Part shown: one piece after another, positions 19,701 through 28,426 of the stretch | How positions within the stretch are numbered: position 1 is the stretch's first letter | Layout of the letters: each line of letters opens with the position of its first letter | DNA from: CAVSWT01 sp963782985 | GTDB lineage: Bacteria > Bacteroidota > Ignavibacteria > Ignavibacteriales > Ignavibacteriaceae | Reading direction: 5' to 3' | DNA: 64,000 nucleotides | Assembly (NCBI GenBank): GCA_963782985.1 | Contig: CAWALU010000002.1 | Span: 1-64,000 of the forward strand | Notes under the pieces: generated by a model | Seen by the model: the letters and a program-made list of their open reading frames with translations, nothing else | What the model was told of the DNA's origin: nothing | Database searches by the model: none | Made by a program: the position numbers and the translations under genes

Positions 19701-20262
19701 TGAAACCGGTTCTTCAAAAAGAAATAATAAACAATGGGATTGGGGCGAGGGGATTGTTTTACAGCCCCAAGGTGAAAAAGGCATTACTACAAGCTATGAA
19801 GTAAATTTAAAAATTAATAAATCTGCTCCGGTAATAAAGCTTCCTAAGGATGGCGATATTTTTCAAATAAAAACTACAAAGCCATTTGAACCGGGCGATG
19901 TTTTTGTTTTTGAAACTAAAGAAGCTGAATTCAATATTGAAGCCGCAAAAGATAATTTAGATATTTATGTTGTTCCCAATCCTTACGTAGCTTACAGCCT
20001 TTCCGAAAACCCAGGCAGAACATTAACCAAACGCGGCGATAGGGAATTGCAATTTAGGAATCTCCCACAGAGATGTATTATAAGAATTTATACTATAACT
20101 GGAGAGTTAATAGATACAATTGAAAAAGATGATAATACAAGTATTGCAAGCTGGGATCTTTTAACTTCAGAAGGTATGCGAATAGCTTACGGCGTTTATC
20201 TTTATCATGTAGATATGCCAGGCGTTGGAGAAAAAATTGGAAGATTTGCAGTAATAAAATAA
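16714..20262 (+). CDS. Large secreted surface protein with C-terminal sorting-like domain
   Basis: 1182 aa. Signal peptide FLLFFMLVPLMSVFLSAQQ. The first half is Asp/Asn/Gly-rich with acidic calcium-site-like runs (DKNGDGKPDSWPERW, DDDDDGIMDE, DMNSNGLYD). A fibronectin III-like segment begins at about residue 590 (GRVTLYWDARSEE ... GYKIYRSRDF). The last 100 residues (VVPNPYVAY ... IRIYTITGELI ... GVYLYHV ... GRFAVIK) resemble a T9SS type A domain but lack the classic NYPNPFNP core. It lies between the TonB receptor and PorV-like genes, which suggests that the three form one export/uptake unit. No enzyme motif was recognised. Confidence 0.8.
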   Translation: MTNNKIQFLLFFMLVPLMSVFLSAQQKDSVDKYYYRNLTPEEQIEIFGPIEGVKFNKVTGEKSEIKGITIKGNKITTILYNYGSVCAPSALSNVQDLVWDGLGYGFEFGTLAGAAVTDVNGEILHIVSDSHVRSTEGDYDATASLKWGWLPKSGYSDPNQKEIASLNAADKNGDGKPDSWPERWYSPGAGKYLWPAFLGDQATAPDEEVYYAIDDYTNYEFIDRYQPFPNNPGKAGLGLDAFVRILQFNNPLAEDIIFMVYQTTNASEKDLDSVYFGMFGDPHVGGSSDYTDDRSYFIPPRGPLADPFDQRARSMVYSWDADFKGAGGKKPGYFGWKFLESPSFDNNSIDDDDDGIMDESPFNDKGTYIDGTILPLTTGIFNLEKYTKVYGTPKARWSGDEDGDWDIEKGDIGIDGIGPDSPNYPGPDYGEGDGVPSQAYYLDMNSNGLYDPEEVGTLSDVQLPGYKWAGSEPNFGYRDISESDLLGLTGFTAASFGTPNYPKEDELVWSWFTKPEIDPEQLLLRTEGDNVFCFSTGPMSLKKGESQRFSMAILMGENRDDLVLNAITSLRILEADYRFAQPPAKPIVNAVAGNGRVTLYWDARSEESVDPLSQEKDFEGYKIYRSRDFNFSDVYTITDANGIPFLGQALQDPNTGKRAQFDLINDYAGLAAREYEGRGVKYDLGSNTGLQHEYVDSTVQNGITYYYAVVAYDHGSDELPPTETQSVIQQDPLTAELIFDVNTLAVTPGPNAMGIVEPVVGLNNEPTSVNSNATGKIIIKALDDLAVQNKLYKISFDEENKYSILDSTGIETSFKSKDTVLVSLPDKNIEMGSIEVYNQSGSLIDPSQYVVNLVSGQIASKQTGALPAGEIFQIKYRYYPVYKSALLNNEDSNPSFDGLRVLVHNDSVHFDAANTRFIHNSDVTVKDTIFFPNLLGPRNKQVKLDNDWEIRWFDTDTLANGGWVHSDTIKTLVGNFAVPFQIYNITADSSATFAIDETGSSKRNNKQWDWGEGIVLQPQGEKGITTSYEVNLKINKSAPVIKLPKDGDIFQIKTTKPFEPGDVFVFETKEAEFNIEAAKDNLDIYVVPNPYVAYSLSENPGRTLTKRGDRELQFRNLPQRCIIRIYTITGELIDTIEKDDNTSIASWDLLTSEGMRIAYGVYLYHVDMPGVGEKIGRFAVIK

Positions 20263-20340
20263 TTTTATGTTTATAGCTTCATCTCAAATAATTTTGAGCA
20301 TATGCATTATTAGTTTAAGAACTTACGGAGATTTTACAGA

Positions 20341-21378
20341 ATGAAAAAAATAAATTTACTTTATGTTACTATTTTTTTGGTATTAGTAAATTATACAATT
20401 TCCTATCCGCAGCTTTTTAGAGAAATTACAAAAGTTGGAACCACCGCAGGTCAGTTTTTGAAAATAACTCCCGGCGCAAGAGCGCTGGGTATGGGCGGCG
20501 CGTATGTAGGCATAAGCAATGATATTTACGCTGCCTATTATAACCCGGCAGGAATAGCCGCCGGAAAAGGAAATGGACAGGTTGCATTTAACCATACAGA
20601 ATGGCTCGCAGATGTTTCTTATGATTATGCCGCCGTATCTTTAAATGCTTCGGCGCTCGGCTCGCTTTTCTTTACAGTTACATCGATGAAAGTGCCGGAA
20701 GATAAAGTAAGGACTTTTGAATATCCTGACGGCAACGGACAGTTTTGGGATGCAGGTTCTATTGCATTTTCTCTGGGTTTTGCAAGAAGCCTTACTGATA
20801 GATTTTCTATTGGGTTCAATTTTAAATACATAAATGAATCTATCTGGAATACCTCAGCATCTGGGTTTGCGCTGGATGTAGGTACTTATTATGTTACACC
20901 CTTTAACGATATGGTAATTGGAGCCAGCATTTTAAATTTTGGAACCAAGATGGAGCTAGACGGCAGAGATATTCAAATTAACTATGATCCGGATAATAAT
21001 TCAGACACAGGACCAAATAATATTCCTGCTCAGTTTGATATGGAAAAATATGATTTGCCTTTAACTTTTAAAATTGGTTTGGCAATGGATGTTATCAAAA
21101 GCAGATACATAAGAATTACAACCGCGCTCGATGCAACTCATCCAAATGATAACACCGAATATGTTAATGCAGGAATGGAAATAGCTTACGATGAATTATT
21201 TTTTATCAGAGGCGGATATAAATCTTTATTTCTTCCCGACAGCGAGCAAGGTTTTACATTGGGCGCCGGATTCAATTACGAAATGAACACAGGTTTAAGC
21301 ATACGGGCAAATTATGCTTACGGAGATTATAACAGGTTAAAAAATATTCAATATTTTGACATCGGTTTAATATTTTAA
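20341..21378 (+). CDS. PorV/PorQ-family outer-membrane protein (UPF0164)
   Basis: 345 aa. Signal peptide to about residue 22, then the family signature FLKITPGARALGMGGAYVGISND with YNPAGIA (residues 40-75). The rest is a predicted beta-barrel, ending in an aromatic strand (YFDIGLIF). PorV-type proteins are FadL-like barrels that, in the type IX system, shuttle substrates to the attachment complex. The location next to T9SS-type cargo supports that role. A terminator follows at 21406. Confidence 0.85.
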   Translation: MKKINLLYVTIFLVLVNYTISYPQLFREITKVGTTAGQFLKITPGARALGMGGAYVGISNDIYAAYYNPAGIAAGKGNGQVAFNHTEWLADVSYDYAAVSLNASALGSLFFTVTSMKVPEDKVRTFEYPDGNGQFWDAGSIAFSLGFARSLTDRFSIGFNFKYINESIWNTSASGFALDVGTYYVTPFNDMVIGASILNFGTKMELDGRDIQINYDPDNNSDTGPNNIPAQFDMEKYDLPLTFKIGLAMDVIKSRYIRITTALDATHPNDNTEYVNAGMEIAYDELFFIRGGYKSLFLPDSEQGFTLGAGFNYEMNTGLSIRANYAYGDYNRLKNIQYFDIGLIF

Positions 21379-21405
21379 AATTGAAAATTTAATTTTTATA
21401 GATTA

Positions 21406-21435
21406 GGCTCGCTTCCAAAGTGAGCCTTGCTTTTT
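21406..21435 (+). terminator. Rho-independent terminator after the PorV-like gene
   Basis: GGCTCGCTT (21406-21414) pairs with AAGTGAGCC (21418-21426), with one G-T type mismatch, followed by TTGCTTTTT. This hairpin occupies the upstream TTG start option of the next gene, favouring its ATG at 21439 or 21442. Confidence 0.7.
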
Positions 21436-21438
21436 AAA

Positions 21439-22155
21439 ATGATGACGATAATTAAAAAAATAGAAACGATAAATAAACTTCTAATAAAAAAATTCGGCGT
21501 TCCTAAACGAAATGAAATATCTCCCAACCCGCTGGATATGCTAATCGCAACCATTCTTTCTCAAAACACAAACGACAATAATTCCTTTAAAGCGTTTAAT
21601 AATCTTAAAAATAATTTTAACAGCTGGGAAGAAATTGAAAAGCTTACCGCAAATGAAATTGAAAAATATATTAAAGTTGCCGGGCTAGGGAAACAAAAAT
21701 CAAAAGCCATTAAAAATGTACTTTCTACTTTGCGTGAAAAAAATAATATAATAAGTTTGAACTATCTAAAAGAAAAAAGCGATGAAGATATTATTGAAGA
21801 ATTAATTAATTTTCCCGGAGTGGGAATTAAAACAGCAAGCTGCGTTCTTCAATTTTCTCTTAGAAGAAATATTTGTCCTGTCGATACTCATGTTCACAGA
21901 ACTTTAAATAGAATCGGCATTGTAAAAACCACTGCGCCTGATAAAACATTTTTTGCTATTAAAGAATTTATTCCTGAAAAATCAGCTCATTCATTTCATA
22001 CAAATTTAATAAGGTTGGGCAGAGAAATTTGTAAATCACAAAAACCTAAATGCTTTGTCTGCCCCCTAGAAAAAATTTGTCAGTATGAAGAAAAGAATTT
22101 TGAAAGTAAAACTTTTTCTAAATCAAATCCATTTATGCTGCTCGATAGTATTTAA
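21439..22155 (+). CDS. nth: Endonuclease III (DNA glycosylase/AP lyase)
   Basis: About 238 aa; ATG at 21439 or 21442 is chosen because an upstream TTG lies inside a terminator. Helix-hairpin-helix LINFPGVGIKTASCVL contains the catalytic Lys, and the catalytic Asp lies in PVDTHVHR. The iron-sulfur cluster loop is C-X6-C-X2-C-X5-C (CKSQKPKCFVCPLEKIC). It removes oxidised pyrimidines and cleaves the abasic site in base excision repair. There is a C-terminal extension of about 20 polar residues past the cluster. Transcribed alone. Confidence 0.92.
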   Translation: MMTIIKKIETINKLLIKKFGVPKRNEISPNPLDMLIATILSQNTNDNNSFKAFNNLKNNFNSWEEIEKLTANEIEKYIKVAGLGKQKSKAIKNVLSTLREKNNIISLNYLKEKSDEDIIEELINFPGVGIKTASCVLQFSLRRNICPVDTHVHRTLNRIGIVKTTAPDKTFFAIKEFIPEKSAHSFHTNLIRLGREICKSQKPKCFVCPLEKICQYEEKNFESKTFSKSNPFMLLDSI

Positions 22156-22287
22156 ATTTTCCTCTAATTAAACTCGTACTAAATTCCTATCACACGATTA
22201 AATAAATTAGAAAAACGTGATTGATTTATATTCTAAATTATTCTATTATTCAGAACATTATTCGTAATTATAATTTTTATCCAAACA

Positions 22288-22734
22288 ATGAATGAGATTG
22301 ATGCAAAAATACTGAAGATACTTCAGGAGAACGGCAGAATAACAAATGTTGAAATTGCCCGCCAAATTAATATGGCTCCTTCAGCCGTGCTTGAAAGAAT
22401 AAGAAGATTAGAGAATAAAAATATTATAAAAAAATACAGCGCGGTTATTAATCCTCACGAAATAAAAAGAAATCTTTTGGCTTTTGTTTTAGTAAAAGCA
22501 ACGGGTCCGATTGCAGATAACAAAACCGCTAAGGCTCTCGCTAAAGTTGAAGAGATTCAGGAAGTACACATGGTCGCGGGCGAAGATTGTTTCCTCGTTA
22601 AAGTCCGCGTTGAAAATACCGACGAGCTTTCCAGTTTGCTCAGAACAAAAATTGCAACAATAAAATCAATCAGTTCTACCAGCACAACTATAGTTTTAGA
22701 AACGGTAAAAGAAACGGCGGAAATAAGTTTTTAA
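22288..22734 (+). CDS. Lrp/AsnC-family transcriptional regulator
   Basis: 148 aa. An N-terminal AsnC-type helix-turn-helix (DAKILKILQENGRITNVEIA, then APSAVLERIRRLE, residues 4-45) is followed by a RAM ligand-binding domain (about 60-140, with VEEIQEVHMVAGEDCFLVKV). It ends 46 bp before hpd and faces the same way, so it is the obvious candidate regulator of the tyrosine operon. An aromatic amino acid as effector is inference from position; several Lrp-type proteins control hpd-hmg genes in other bacteria. Confidence 0.88.
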   Translation: MNEIDAKILKILQENGRITNVEIARQINMAPSAVLERIRRLENKNIIKKYSAVINPHEIKRNLLAFVLVKATGPIADNKTAKALAKVEEIQEVHMVAGEDCFLVKVRVENTDELSSLLRTKIATIKSISSTSTTIVLETVKETAEISF

Positions 22735-22780
22735 TTTTTAATGAATAATAAATTATAATAAAAAATAGGAGAAGCAGATT

Positions 22781-23896
22781 ATGAATAACTCGCTGGGAAT
22801 TATTGGCTATGATTATATTGAGTTTTACGTCGGCTCCGCAAAGATGTGGGCTTACTGGCATGCCAAAGCTTTTGGAATGCAAATTAAAGGTTACTCGGGA
22901 CCAGAAACTGGAGTGAGAACTCAAGCCTCTTATTATCTCGAAAAAAATAATTTAAAATTTGTGGTAACATCTTTTCTTAAGCCGGATAATTATGAAGTTT
23001 CATCTTTTGTCGCTAAACATGGCGACGGCGTTAAACGATGGTCATTGAAGGTTAAAGATGTGCAAACCGCTTTTGAAAATTCATTAAAGAACGGCGCTAT
23101 TCCTTCTCGCTCTCCCAAAAAAACTGAAGATGATTTTGGATACATTGAAGAAGCGGCTATTAAGCTATATGATGACGCTGAAATTGTTTTTATCAATCGC
23201 GATAACTATAAAGGAATATTTAAACCAACATTTGGCGATCCTACGCAAAAAATTACAATTCATTCTGAGGATTCAGGCTTGCAGGAAGTTGATCATGTTG
23301 TGGGAAATGTTAGAACTAATGAAATGGAATTGTGGGCAAACTATTTAAATAAAACTTTAAACTTTGAAACATTTATTGAATTTGGACCAGGCGATATTTC
23401 CACGCAATATTCCGCGCTGCTTTCAAAAGTTGTAAGGTCAAAAGAAGGCGTTCCGGTTAAGAACCCAATTAACGAGCCTTTTGAAGGATTAAAAAAATCA
23501 CAGATCGAAGAATTTATAGATGAATATCTCGGTTCGGGAATTCAACACATTGCTATTTCTACCGAGGATATTATTTCAACAATAAAAGCGCTGCGTGAAA
23601 ATGGAGTTGAGTTTTTAAGTGTGCCGGATAGCTATTACGACATTCTAAAAAAAGATAGAAGCAAAGATGTAACTGAAGATATTGAACTGTTAAGAAAATA
23701 TGGAATACTTTGCGACACCGAAGGTAAAGGTTATTTGCTTCAGCTCTTCACCAAGCCTATTGGCGATAGACCGACTTTCTTTTATGAAATTATTCAGAGA
23801 AGAAAAGGCGCGGAAGGGTTTGGACAAGGAAACTTTCAAGCGCTTTTTGAATCAATTGAAAGAGATCAGCAGTCAAGAGGAAATTTAGAAAGATGA
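22781..23896 (+). CDS. hpd: 4-hydroxyphenylpyruvate dioxygenase
   Basis: 371 aa, normal length. Two vicinal-oxygen-chelate halves are present. The Fe(II) ligands are visible in the C-terminal half: His172 (EVDHVVGNV), His256 (GIQHIAIST) and Glu336 (FFYEIIQRR). The C-terminal helix (GFGQGNFQALFESIE) is typical. It converts 4-hydroxyphenylpyruvate and O2 to homogentisate and CO2, the second step of tyrosine breakdown. An AGGAG ribosome binding site precedes the ATG. It leads the catabolic operon. Confidence 0.95.
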   Translation: MNNSLGIIGYDYIEFYVGSAKMWAYWHAKAFGMQIKGYSGPETGVRTQASYYLEKNNLKFVVTSFLKPDNYEVSSFVAKHGDGVKRWSLKVKDVQTAFENSLKNGAIPSRSPKKTEDDFGYIEEAAIKLYDDAEIVFINRDNYKGIFKPTFGDPTQKITIHSEDSGLQEVDHVVGNVRTNEMELWANYLNKTLNFETFIEFGPGDISTQYSALLSKVVRSKEGVPVKNPINEPFEGLKKSQIEEFIDEYLGSGIQHIAISTEDIISTIKALRENGVEFLSVPDSYYDILKKDRSKDVTEDIELLRKYGILCDTEGKGYLLQLFTKPIGDRPTFFYEIIQRRKGAEGFGQGNFQALFESIERDQQSRGNLER

Positions 23897-23938
23897 TTTT
23901 AATATTTAAAGAATTAAACTTTAATAAGGAGATTTGAC

Positions 23939-25099
23939 ATGCCTTTTTATACACAAGTAGGAAAAGTTCCTCCAAAACGTCATACAACATTTTATAAGGA
24001 AGACGGCACTTTATACAGAGAAGAATTATTTGCTTCAAAAGGCTTTTCGGGAATTTATTCAAACAAATATCATTTGTATATGCCGCCGCAAGTGGAAAGT
24101 ATTGGCGAGAAAAAATTAAATGATTTGAATGAATGGGATGATGCGCCTTTGCAGTATTTTCATTTTAAAACAGATGATAAAAAAACAAACGGTGACTTTA
24201 TTTCTTCCCGAAATATATTTTTACAAAATGACCATTGTATAATTTCCACAGCGCATATTACAGAAGACTCAGAAATTTTTTACAGAAATAGTTATATGAA
24301 TGAAATTTTATTTTCTCATTACGGCTCCGGAAAATTTTATTCTGAGTTTGGCGTTCTTCCCTTTGACCAATGGGATTATATTGTAGTTCCGAAGGGAACA
24401 ACGTATCAAATTAAATTTGACGACTTCACAAATAATAAATTATTAATTATTGAATCGGATACTTCTTTTGAAATACCTGCGCATTTCAGAAATGAATATG
24501 GACAGTTAAAAGAAGACGCGCCGTATTATGAACGAGATTTTAAAGTTCCTCAATTTGCCGAGCCCATTGATAAGAAGGGAAAATTTAAACTTCTTATTAA
24601 AGTTTTAAACCGAACTTTTGAATACATTCTGCCGCATCATCCTTTTGATGTGGTTGGCTGGGACGGTTATTTATATCCTTACACTTTCAATTTAAAAGAA
24701 TACGCGCCCAAGGTTGGAAAAATTCACTTGCCTCCGCCGGTTCATTTAATGTTTACCACGGAACATTTTGTTATTTGCAATTTTGTGCCGAGGTTGTTTG
24801 ATTTTCATCCCGATTCCATTCCCGCTCCATATTATCATTCCAATGTTGACAGCGACGAAGTTTTGTATTATGTCTTTGGAGATTTTATGTCGAGAAGCGG
24901 CGTTGGCGAAGGCTCAATAACGCTGCATCCAATGGGCATTCCGCACGGACCGCAGCCGGGAAAAACCGAAGCATCCATCGGTAAAAAAGAAACTGATGAA
25001 TACGCAATTATGGTTGATACTTTTACTCATCTTAACGTTACTAAAAATGTTAAAGATACAATGGTGAAAGATTATCATCATTCGTGGCTGGAAAAATAA
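23939..25099 (+). CDS. hmgA: Homogentisate 1,2-dioxygenase
   Basis: 386 aa. The cupin-type core carries the conserved active-site region YYHSNVDSDEVLYYVFGDF and the motif LHPMGIPHGPQPGK, where His and Glu bind Fe(II); VVGWDGYLYPYTFN is also typical. The N-terminus (PFYTQVGKVPPKRHTTF) matches the short bacterial form of the enzyme (about 385 aa against about 430 in the pseudomonad/human type). It opens the homogentisate ring to maleylacetoacetate using O2. It follows hpd by 42 bp. Confidence 0.93.
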   Translation: MPFYTQVGKVPPKRHTTFYKEDGTLYREELFASKGFSGIYSNKYHLYMPPQVESIGEKKLNDLNEWDDAPLQYFHFKTDDKKTNGDFISSRNIFLQNDHCIISTAHITEDSEIFYRNSYMNEILFSHYGSGKFYSEFGVLPFDQWDYIVVPKGTTYQIKFDDFTNNKLLIIESDTSFEIPAHFRNEYGQLKEDAPYYERDFKVPQFAEPIDKKGKFKLLIKVLNRTFEYILPHHPFDVVGWDGYLYPYTFNLKEYAPKVGKIHLPPPVHLMFTTEHFVICNFVPRLFDFHPDSIPAPYYHSNVDSDEVLYYVFGDFMSRSGVGEGSITLHPMGIPHGPQPGKTEASIGKKETDEYAIMVDTFTHLNVTKNVKDTMVKDYHHSWLEK

Positions 25100-25142
25100 A
25101 TTTATACTTAAACATTTTCGAAATTAAACATTAAAGATTTTT

Positions 25143-26264
25143 ATGATTTCAATTCCCGATCACATAAAAAAATTAACGCCTTACAAAGCAGGCAAACCAA
25201 TTGAAGACTTAATAAGAGAAAAAGGATTAACTAAAATTGTTAAGCTGGCTTCGAATGAAAATCCTTTGGGGGCTTCGCCAAAAGCTGTTGAAGCTATAAA
25301 AAATAATCTTGATACTTTACATCGTTACACAAATCCTTCCAGTTATAAATTAGTTCACGCCATTGCAAAAAAATACAAAAAAGATCCGGCTCAAATTGTT
25401 TGCAGCAGCGGCTCTGATTCTATCCTTCAATTTATTATCACGGCTTTTACTGATGAAGATGATGAGCTTTTAACTTCGGAAGGAACCTTCATCGGATGGT
25501 ACGTGAACGCAAATAAGTACGGAAGAAAAATAATTACAGTTCCGCTTATTAATTATCATTATGATTTGGATGAAATTGCAAATAAAGTAAACAGTAAAAC
25601 AAAAATTATTTATCTTGCTAACCCCAACAATCCAACCGGAACTATGTTTACCAAAAATGAATTTGATTCATTCTTAAAAAAAATTCCTAATAACATTTTA
25701 ATTGTTCTTGACGAAGCATATACGATTTACGCTGAAGAGTTAAATAATTATCCCAACGGATTAAACTATGTTTTAGAAAATTTAATTGTTGTAAGAACTC
25801 TTTCTAAAGCTTACGGGTTAGCTGGAATTAGATTAGGCTTTGCAATCGGACCTTCAGAACTAATAAAAGAAATTTACAAAGTTAAACTTCCTTTTGAACC
25901 TAACGGATTGGCGCAGGCAGCGGGTATTGCCGCGTTGGATGACGAAGAATTTCTTTTAAAAACAAAAAAATTAAATCAATCTTCATTGAAAAAAATGAAA
26001 AATAAATTTGAGGAACTTGGTTTGAAATTCATTCCCACGGCGGCGAATTTTTTTCTGATACTATTTTCCTCCGAACAGGAAGCAATTGAATTTAACGATG
26101 AATGTTTAAACCGCGGATTAATTTTAAGACACGTTGATACTTTTGGAATTCCAAATGGAATTAGAATAAATTCAGGAACGGAAGCCGAAACAGATTTTGC
26201 TTTAAATGTTGTCGAAGAAGTAAATTTGAAGTTAAATGAAAAATATAAACTTACACTTAAATAA
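25143..26264 (+). CDS. PLP-dependent aminotransferase (HisC-like), probable aromatic aminotransferase
   Basis: 373 aa, class I/II fold. Motifs: KLASNENPLGASPKA, NPNNPTGT (about 160-167), LDEAYTIY, and the PLP lysine in RTLSKAYGLAGIRLG (Lys222). By overall pattern it belongs to the histidinol-phosphate aminotransferase family, but it sits in the tyrosine operon and no other his genes are in the window. HisC paralogues often act on tyrosine and phenylalanine, so the probable job is tyrosine to 4-hydroxyphenylpyruvate, feeding hpd. A true HisC role cannot be excluded. Confidence 0.85.
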   Translation: MISIPDHIKKLTPYKAGKPIEDLIREKGLTKIVKLASNENPLGASPKAVEAIKNNLDTLHRYTNPSSYKLVHAIAKKYKKDPAQIVCSSGSDSILQFIITAFTDEDDELLTSEGTFIGWYVNANKYGRKIITVPLINYHYDLDEIANKVNSKTKIIYLANPNNPTGTMFTKNEFDSFLKKIPNNILIVLDEAYTIYAEELNNYPNGLNYVLENLIVVRTLSKAYGLAGIRLGFAIGPSELIKEIYKVKLPFEPNGLAQAAGIAALDDEEFLLKTKKLNQSSLKKMKNKFEELGLKFIPTAANFFLILFSSEQEAIEFNDECLNRGLILRHVDTFGIPNGIRINSGTEAETDFALNVVEEVNLKLNEKYKLTLK

Positions 26265-26377
26265 AGTTTGTGGTTTTAAAATTTCCCCCTTTTTACTATA
26301 ATGCCTATATTGTTGTTGAAAAAACTTGCTGCGAAATTTTATCCATTCTAATTAGAATAAGAATCATGGAGTAATAA

Positions 26378-27394
26378 ATGAAACTAATTTCTTATATCGA
26401 TCAATTTAAAGAAAGACTCGGAATTTATAATGAAGGTCAGATTTATGATTTAAGGCAAAGCGCTTTAGAATTAAATATTGAACTACCTTCCAACATGAAA
26501 AATTTTTTGCGCGGGGAAGAATCATTCATGCAAAGCGCAAAAAAAGTTTATGAAGCAGTAAAAGAAAACAAAATTAAATCATCGGTTGACTCTTCTCGAA
26601 TAAAATTAATCGCGCCGGTTCCAAGGCCTACTTCCTGCAGAGACGGTTACGCATTTAGGCAGCACGTACTAACCGCCCGCAGAAACCGCGGCGTTGCAAT
26701 GATCCCTGAGTTTGATCAATTCCCGGTTTTTTATTTTACAAACCACAACGCGATTTTTGGAGAAGGTGAAATTTTTGTGGAGGAAGATCATCTTAAAAAA
26801 TTAGACTTTGAGCTTGAAGCGGCAATTGTAATTGGTAAAAGAGGAAAAAATATTTCTGCAAAGGAAGCGGACAATTACGTTTCCGGTTATATGATTATGA
26901 ATGATTTTTCTGCGCGAGGGTTACAGATGGAAGAAATGAAATTAAGTTTAGGACCGGCAAAGGGAAAAGACTTTGCGACGTCTATTGGTCCCTGGCTTGT
27001 AACAACAGATGAACTCGAAGAATTTAAAATTAATTCTTCGGAAGGAAATAAATATGATTTGACTATGACCGCAACTCACAACGGCAAAAAAATTTCTGAG
27101 GGAAATTTAAAAGATATGACCTGGTCATTTGCTGAAATAATTGAACGGGCTTCATACGGAGTTGAACTTTTGCCCGGCGATGTTATTGGTTCGGGAACTG
27201 TCGGCTCAGGCTGCTTTCTCGAATTGAATGGAACCAATGCAATAAAAGCAAAAGAGAGAGGCGAAAGTTTTCAATCAACCTGGCTGCAAGCCGGCGACAT
27301 AATTGAATTGGAGATTAAAGGATTGGGAAAACTTTCAAACACAATTAAAAGATCACAAAATAATTATTCGTTACAGTCAAAAATTAATAAGTAA
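26378..27394 (+). CDS. Fumarylacetoacetate hydrolase family protein
   Basis: 338 aa. FAH-fold features: metal-binding ELEAAIVIGK (two Glu), MIMNDFSARGLQ (Asp), the Lys-rich KGKDFATSIGPWLVT loop, and the late GDVIGSGTVGSGC segment. In this operon the expected reaction is fumarylacetoacetate to fumarate and acetoacetate. It could also act on maleylacetoacetate-derived products, which matters because no maleylacetoacetate isomerase is seen nearby. Two bases separate it from the flavin reductase gene. Confidence 0.88.
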   Translation: MKLISYIDQFKERLGIYNEGQIYDLRQSALELNIELPSNMKNFLRGEESFMQSAKKVYEAVKENKIKSSVDSSRIKLIAPVPRPTSCRDGYAFRQHVLTARRNRGVAMIPEFDQFPVFYFTNHNAIFGEGEIFVEEDHLKKLDFELEAAIVIGKRGKNISAKEADNYVSGYMIMNDFSARGLQMEEMKLSLGPAKGKDFATSIGPWLVTTDELEEFKINSSEGNKYDLTMTATHNGKKISEGNLKDMTWSFAEIIERASYGVELLPGDVIGSGTVGSGCFLELNGTNAIKAKERGESFQSTWLQAGDIIELEIKGLGKLSNTIKRSQNNYSLQSKINK

Positions 27395-27396
27395 TT

Positions 27397-28371
27397 ATGC
27401 TGCACTTCATCCCGAAAGATATACCCGTTCCAAAAGTTCATCACTTATTAATTGGCGGAGTTTCACCGCGCCCCATCGCATTAGTTTCCACTTTATCAAA
27501 AGATGGAATTCCAAATTTATCGCCGTTTTCTTTTTTCAATGCGTTCGGCGCTAACCCGCCCATAGTTGCTTTTTCTCCCGCGCGCAGAGGGAGGGATTTA
27601 ACTCTCAAAGATACTTACCATAATATTATTGCAACCAAAGAATGCGTTATTCAAAATGTAACTTATGCCATGGTTGAGCAAGTTAGCTTAGCTTCAACTC
27701 AATATGGCTCAAGTGAAAATGAATTTGTTAAAAGCGGGTTGACTCCCGTGAAATCTGATATCGTAAAACCCTTCCGCGTTAAGGAATCGCCATTTCAAAT
27801 GGAGTGCAAACTTTTAGAAATGAAAAGTTTTGGCGAAGGCGGAAGCTCGCCTAATATTGCAATATGTGAAGTTTTAAAATTTCACGTGGCGGAAGATATT
27901 TTTAAAGATGGAAATATAAATCCCGATCTCATTGATTCGGTTGCAAGAATGGGTGGAAATTTTTATTCGCGCGCCAGCGGCAATTCTATTTTTGAAGTTG
28001 TTCAGCCAACCACAAATATTGGAATTGGATATGATAACCTTCCCGATTTTATTAAAAACTCACATATTTATTCTGCAAATAATTTGGGCAAGTTTGCAAA
28101 TATAGAGTCGATACCAAACGAAGATGAAGTAAAAAAATTTTGGGAAAAGTTTGATGAATTGAATTTTGATGATTTAGAAATTTCCGAAGAAGCTTTTTAC
28201 AGATATCAACGCAATCATCAGTATTCTAAAATGCTTAAAGCAGCTTTGAATATTTCAAATAATAAAAAAGATAAAGCAAAATTATTTTATGAGCTAACAG
28301 CTAAAACCGCTTTGGAGGCTGGCGATATTGAGTTTGCCTGGCATACCGCTCTTTATTCACATAAAATTTAG
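27397..28371 (+). CDS. Flavin reductase-like (FMN-binding) protein
   Basis: 324 aa. The N-terminal 190 residues are the flavin reductase-like split-barrel domain: RPIALVSTLSKDGIPNLSPFSFFNAFGANPP (two stretches), then VAFSPARRGRDLT and CVIQNVTYAM. Family members bind FMN and reduce it or act as small oxidoreductases. The C-terminal 100 residues are helical and not recognised. It is wedged between the FAH-family gene and acetoacetate-CoA ligase. Its role in tyrosine breakdown is unknown; it might serve an associated monooxygenase, or be an unrecognised step. Confidence 0.82.
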   Translation: MLHFIPKDIPVPKVHHLLIGGVSPRPIALVSTLSKDGIPNLSPFSFFNAFGANPPIVAFSPARRGRDLTLKDTYHNIIATKECVIQNVTYAMVEQVSLASTQYGSSENEFVKSGLTPVKSDIVKPFRVKESPFQMECKLLEMKSFGEGGSSPNIAICEVLKFHVAEDIFKDGNINPDLIDSVARMGGNFYSRASGNSIFEVVQPTTNIGIGYDNLPDFIKNSHIYSANNLGKFANIESIPNEDEVKKFWEKFDELNFDDLEISEEAFYRYQRNHQYSKMLKAALNISNNKKDKAKLFYELTAKTALEAGDIEFAWHTALYSHKI

Positions 28372-28426
28372 TTCATAAATATTTAAATTATATTTTAAAT
28401 GATAATTGTTATTTAAAAGAATCCCT

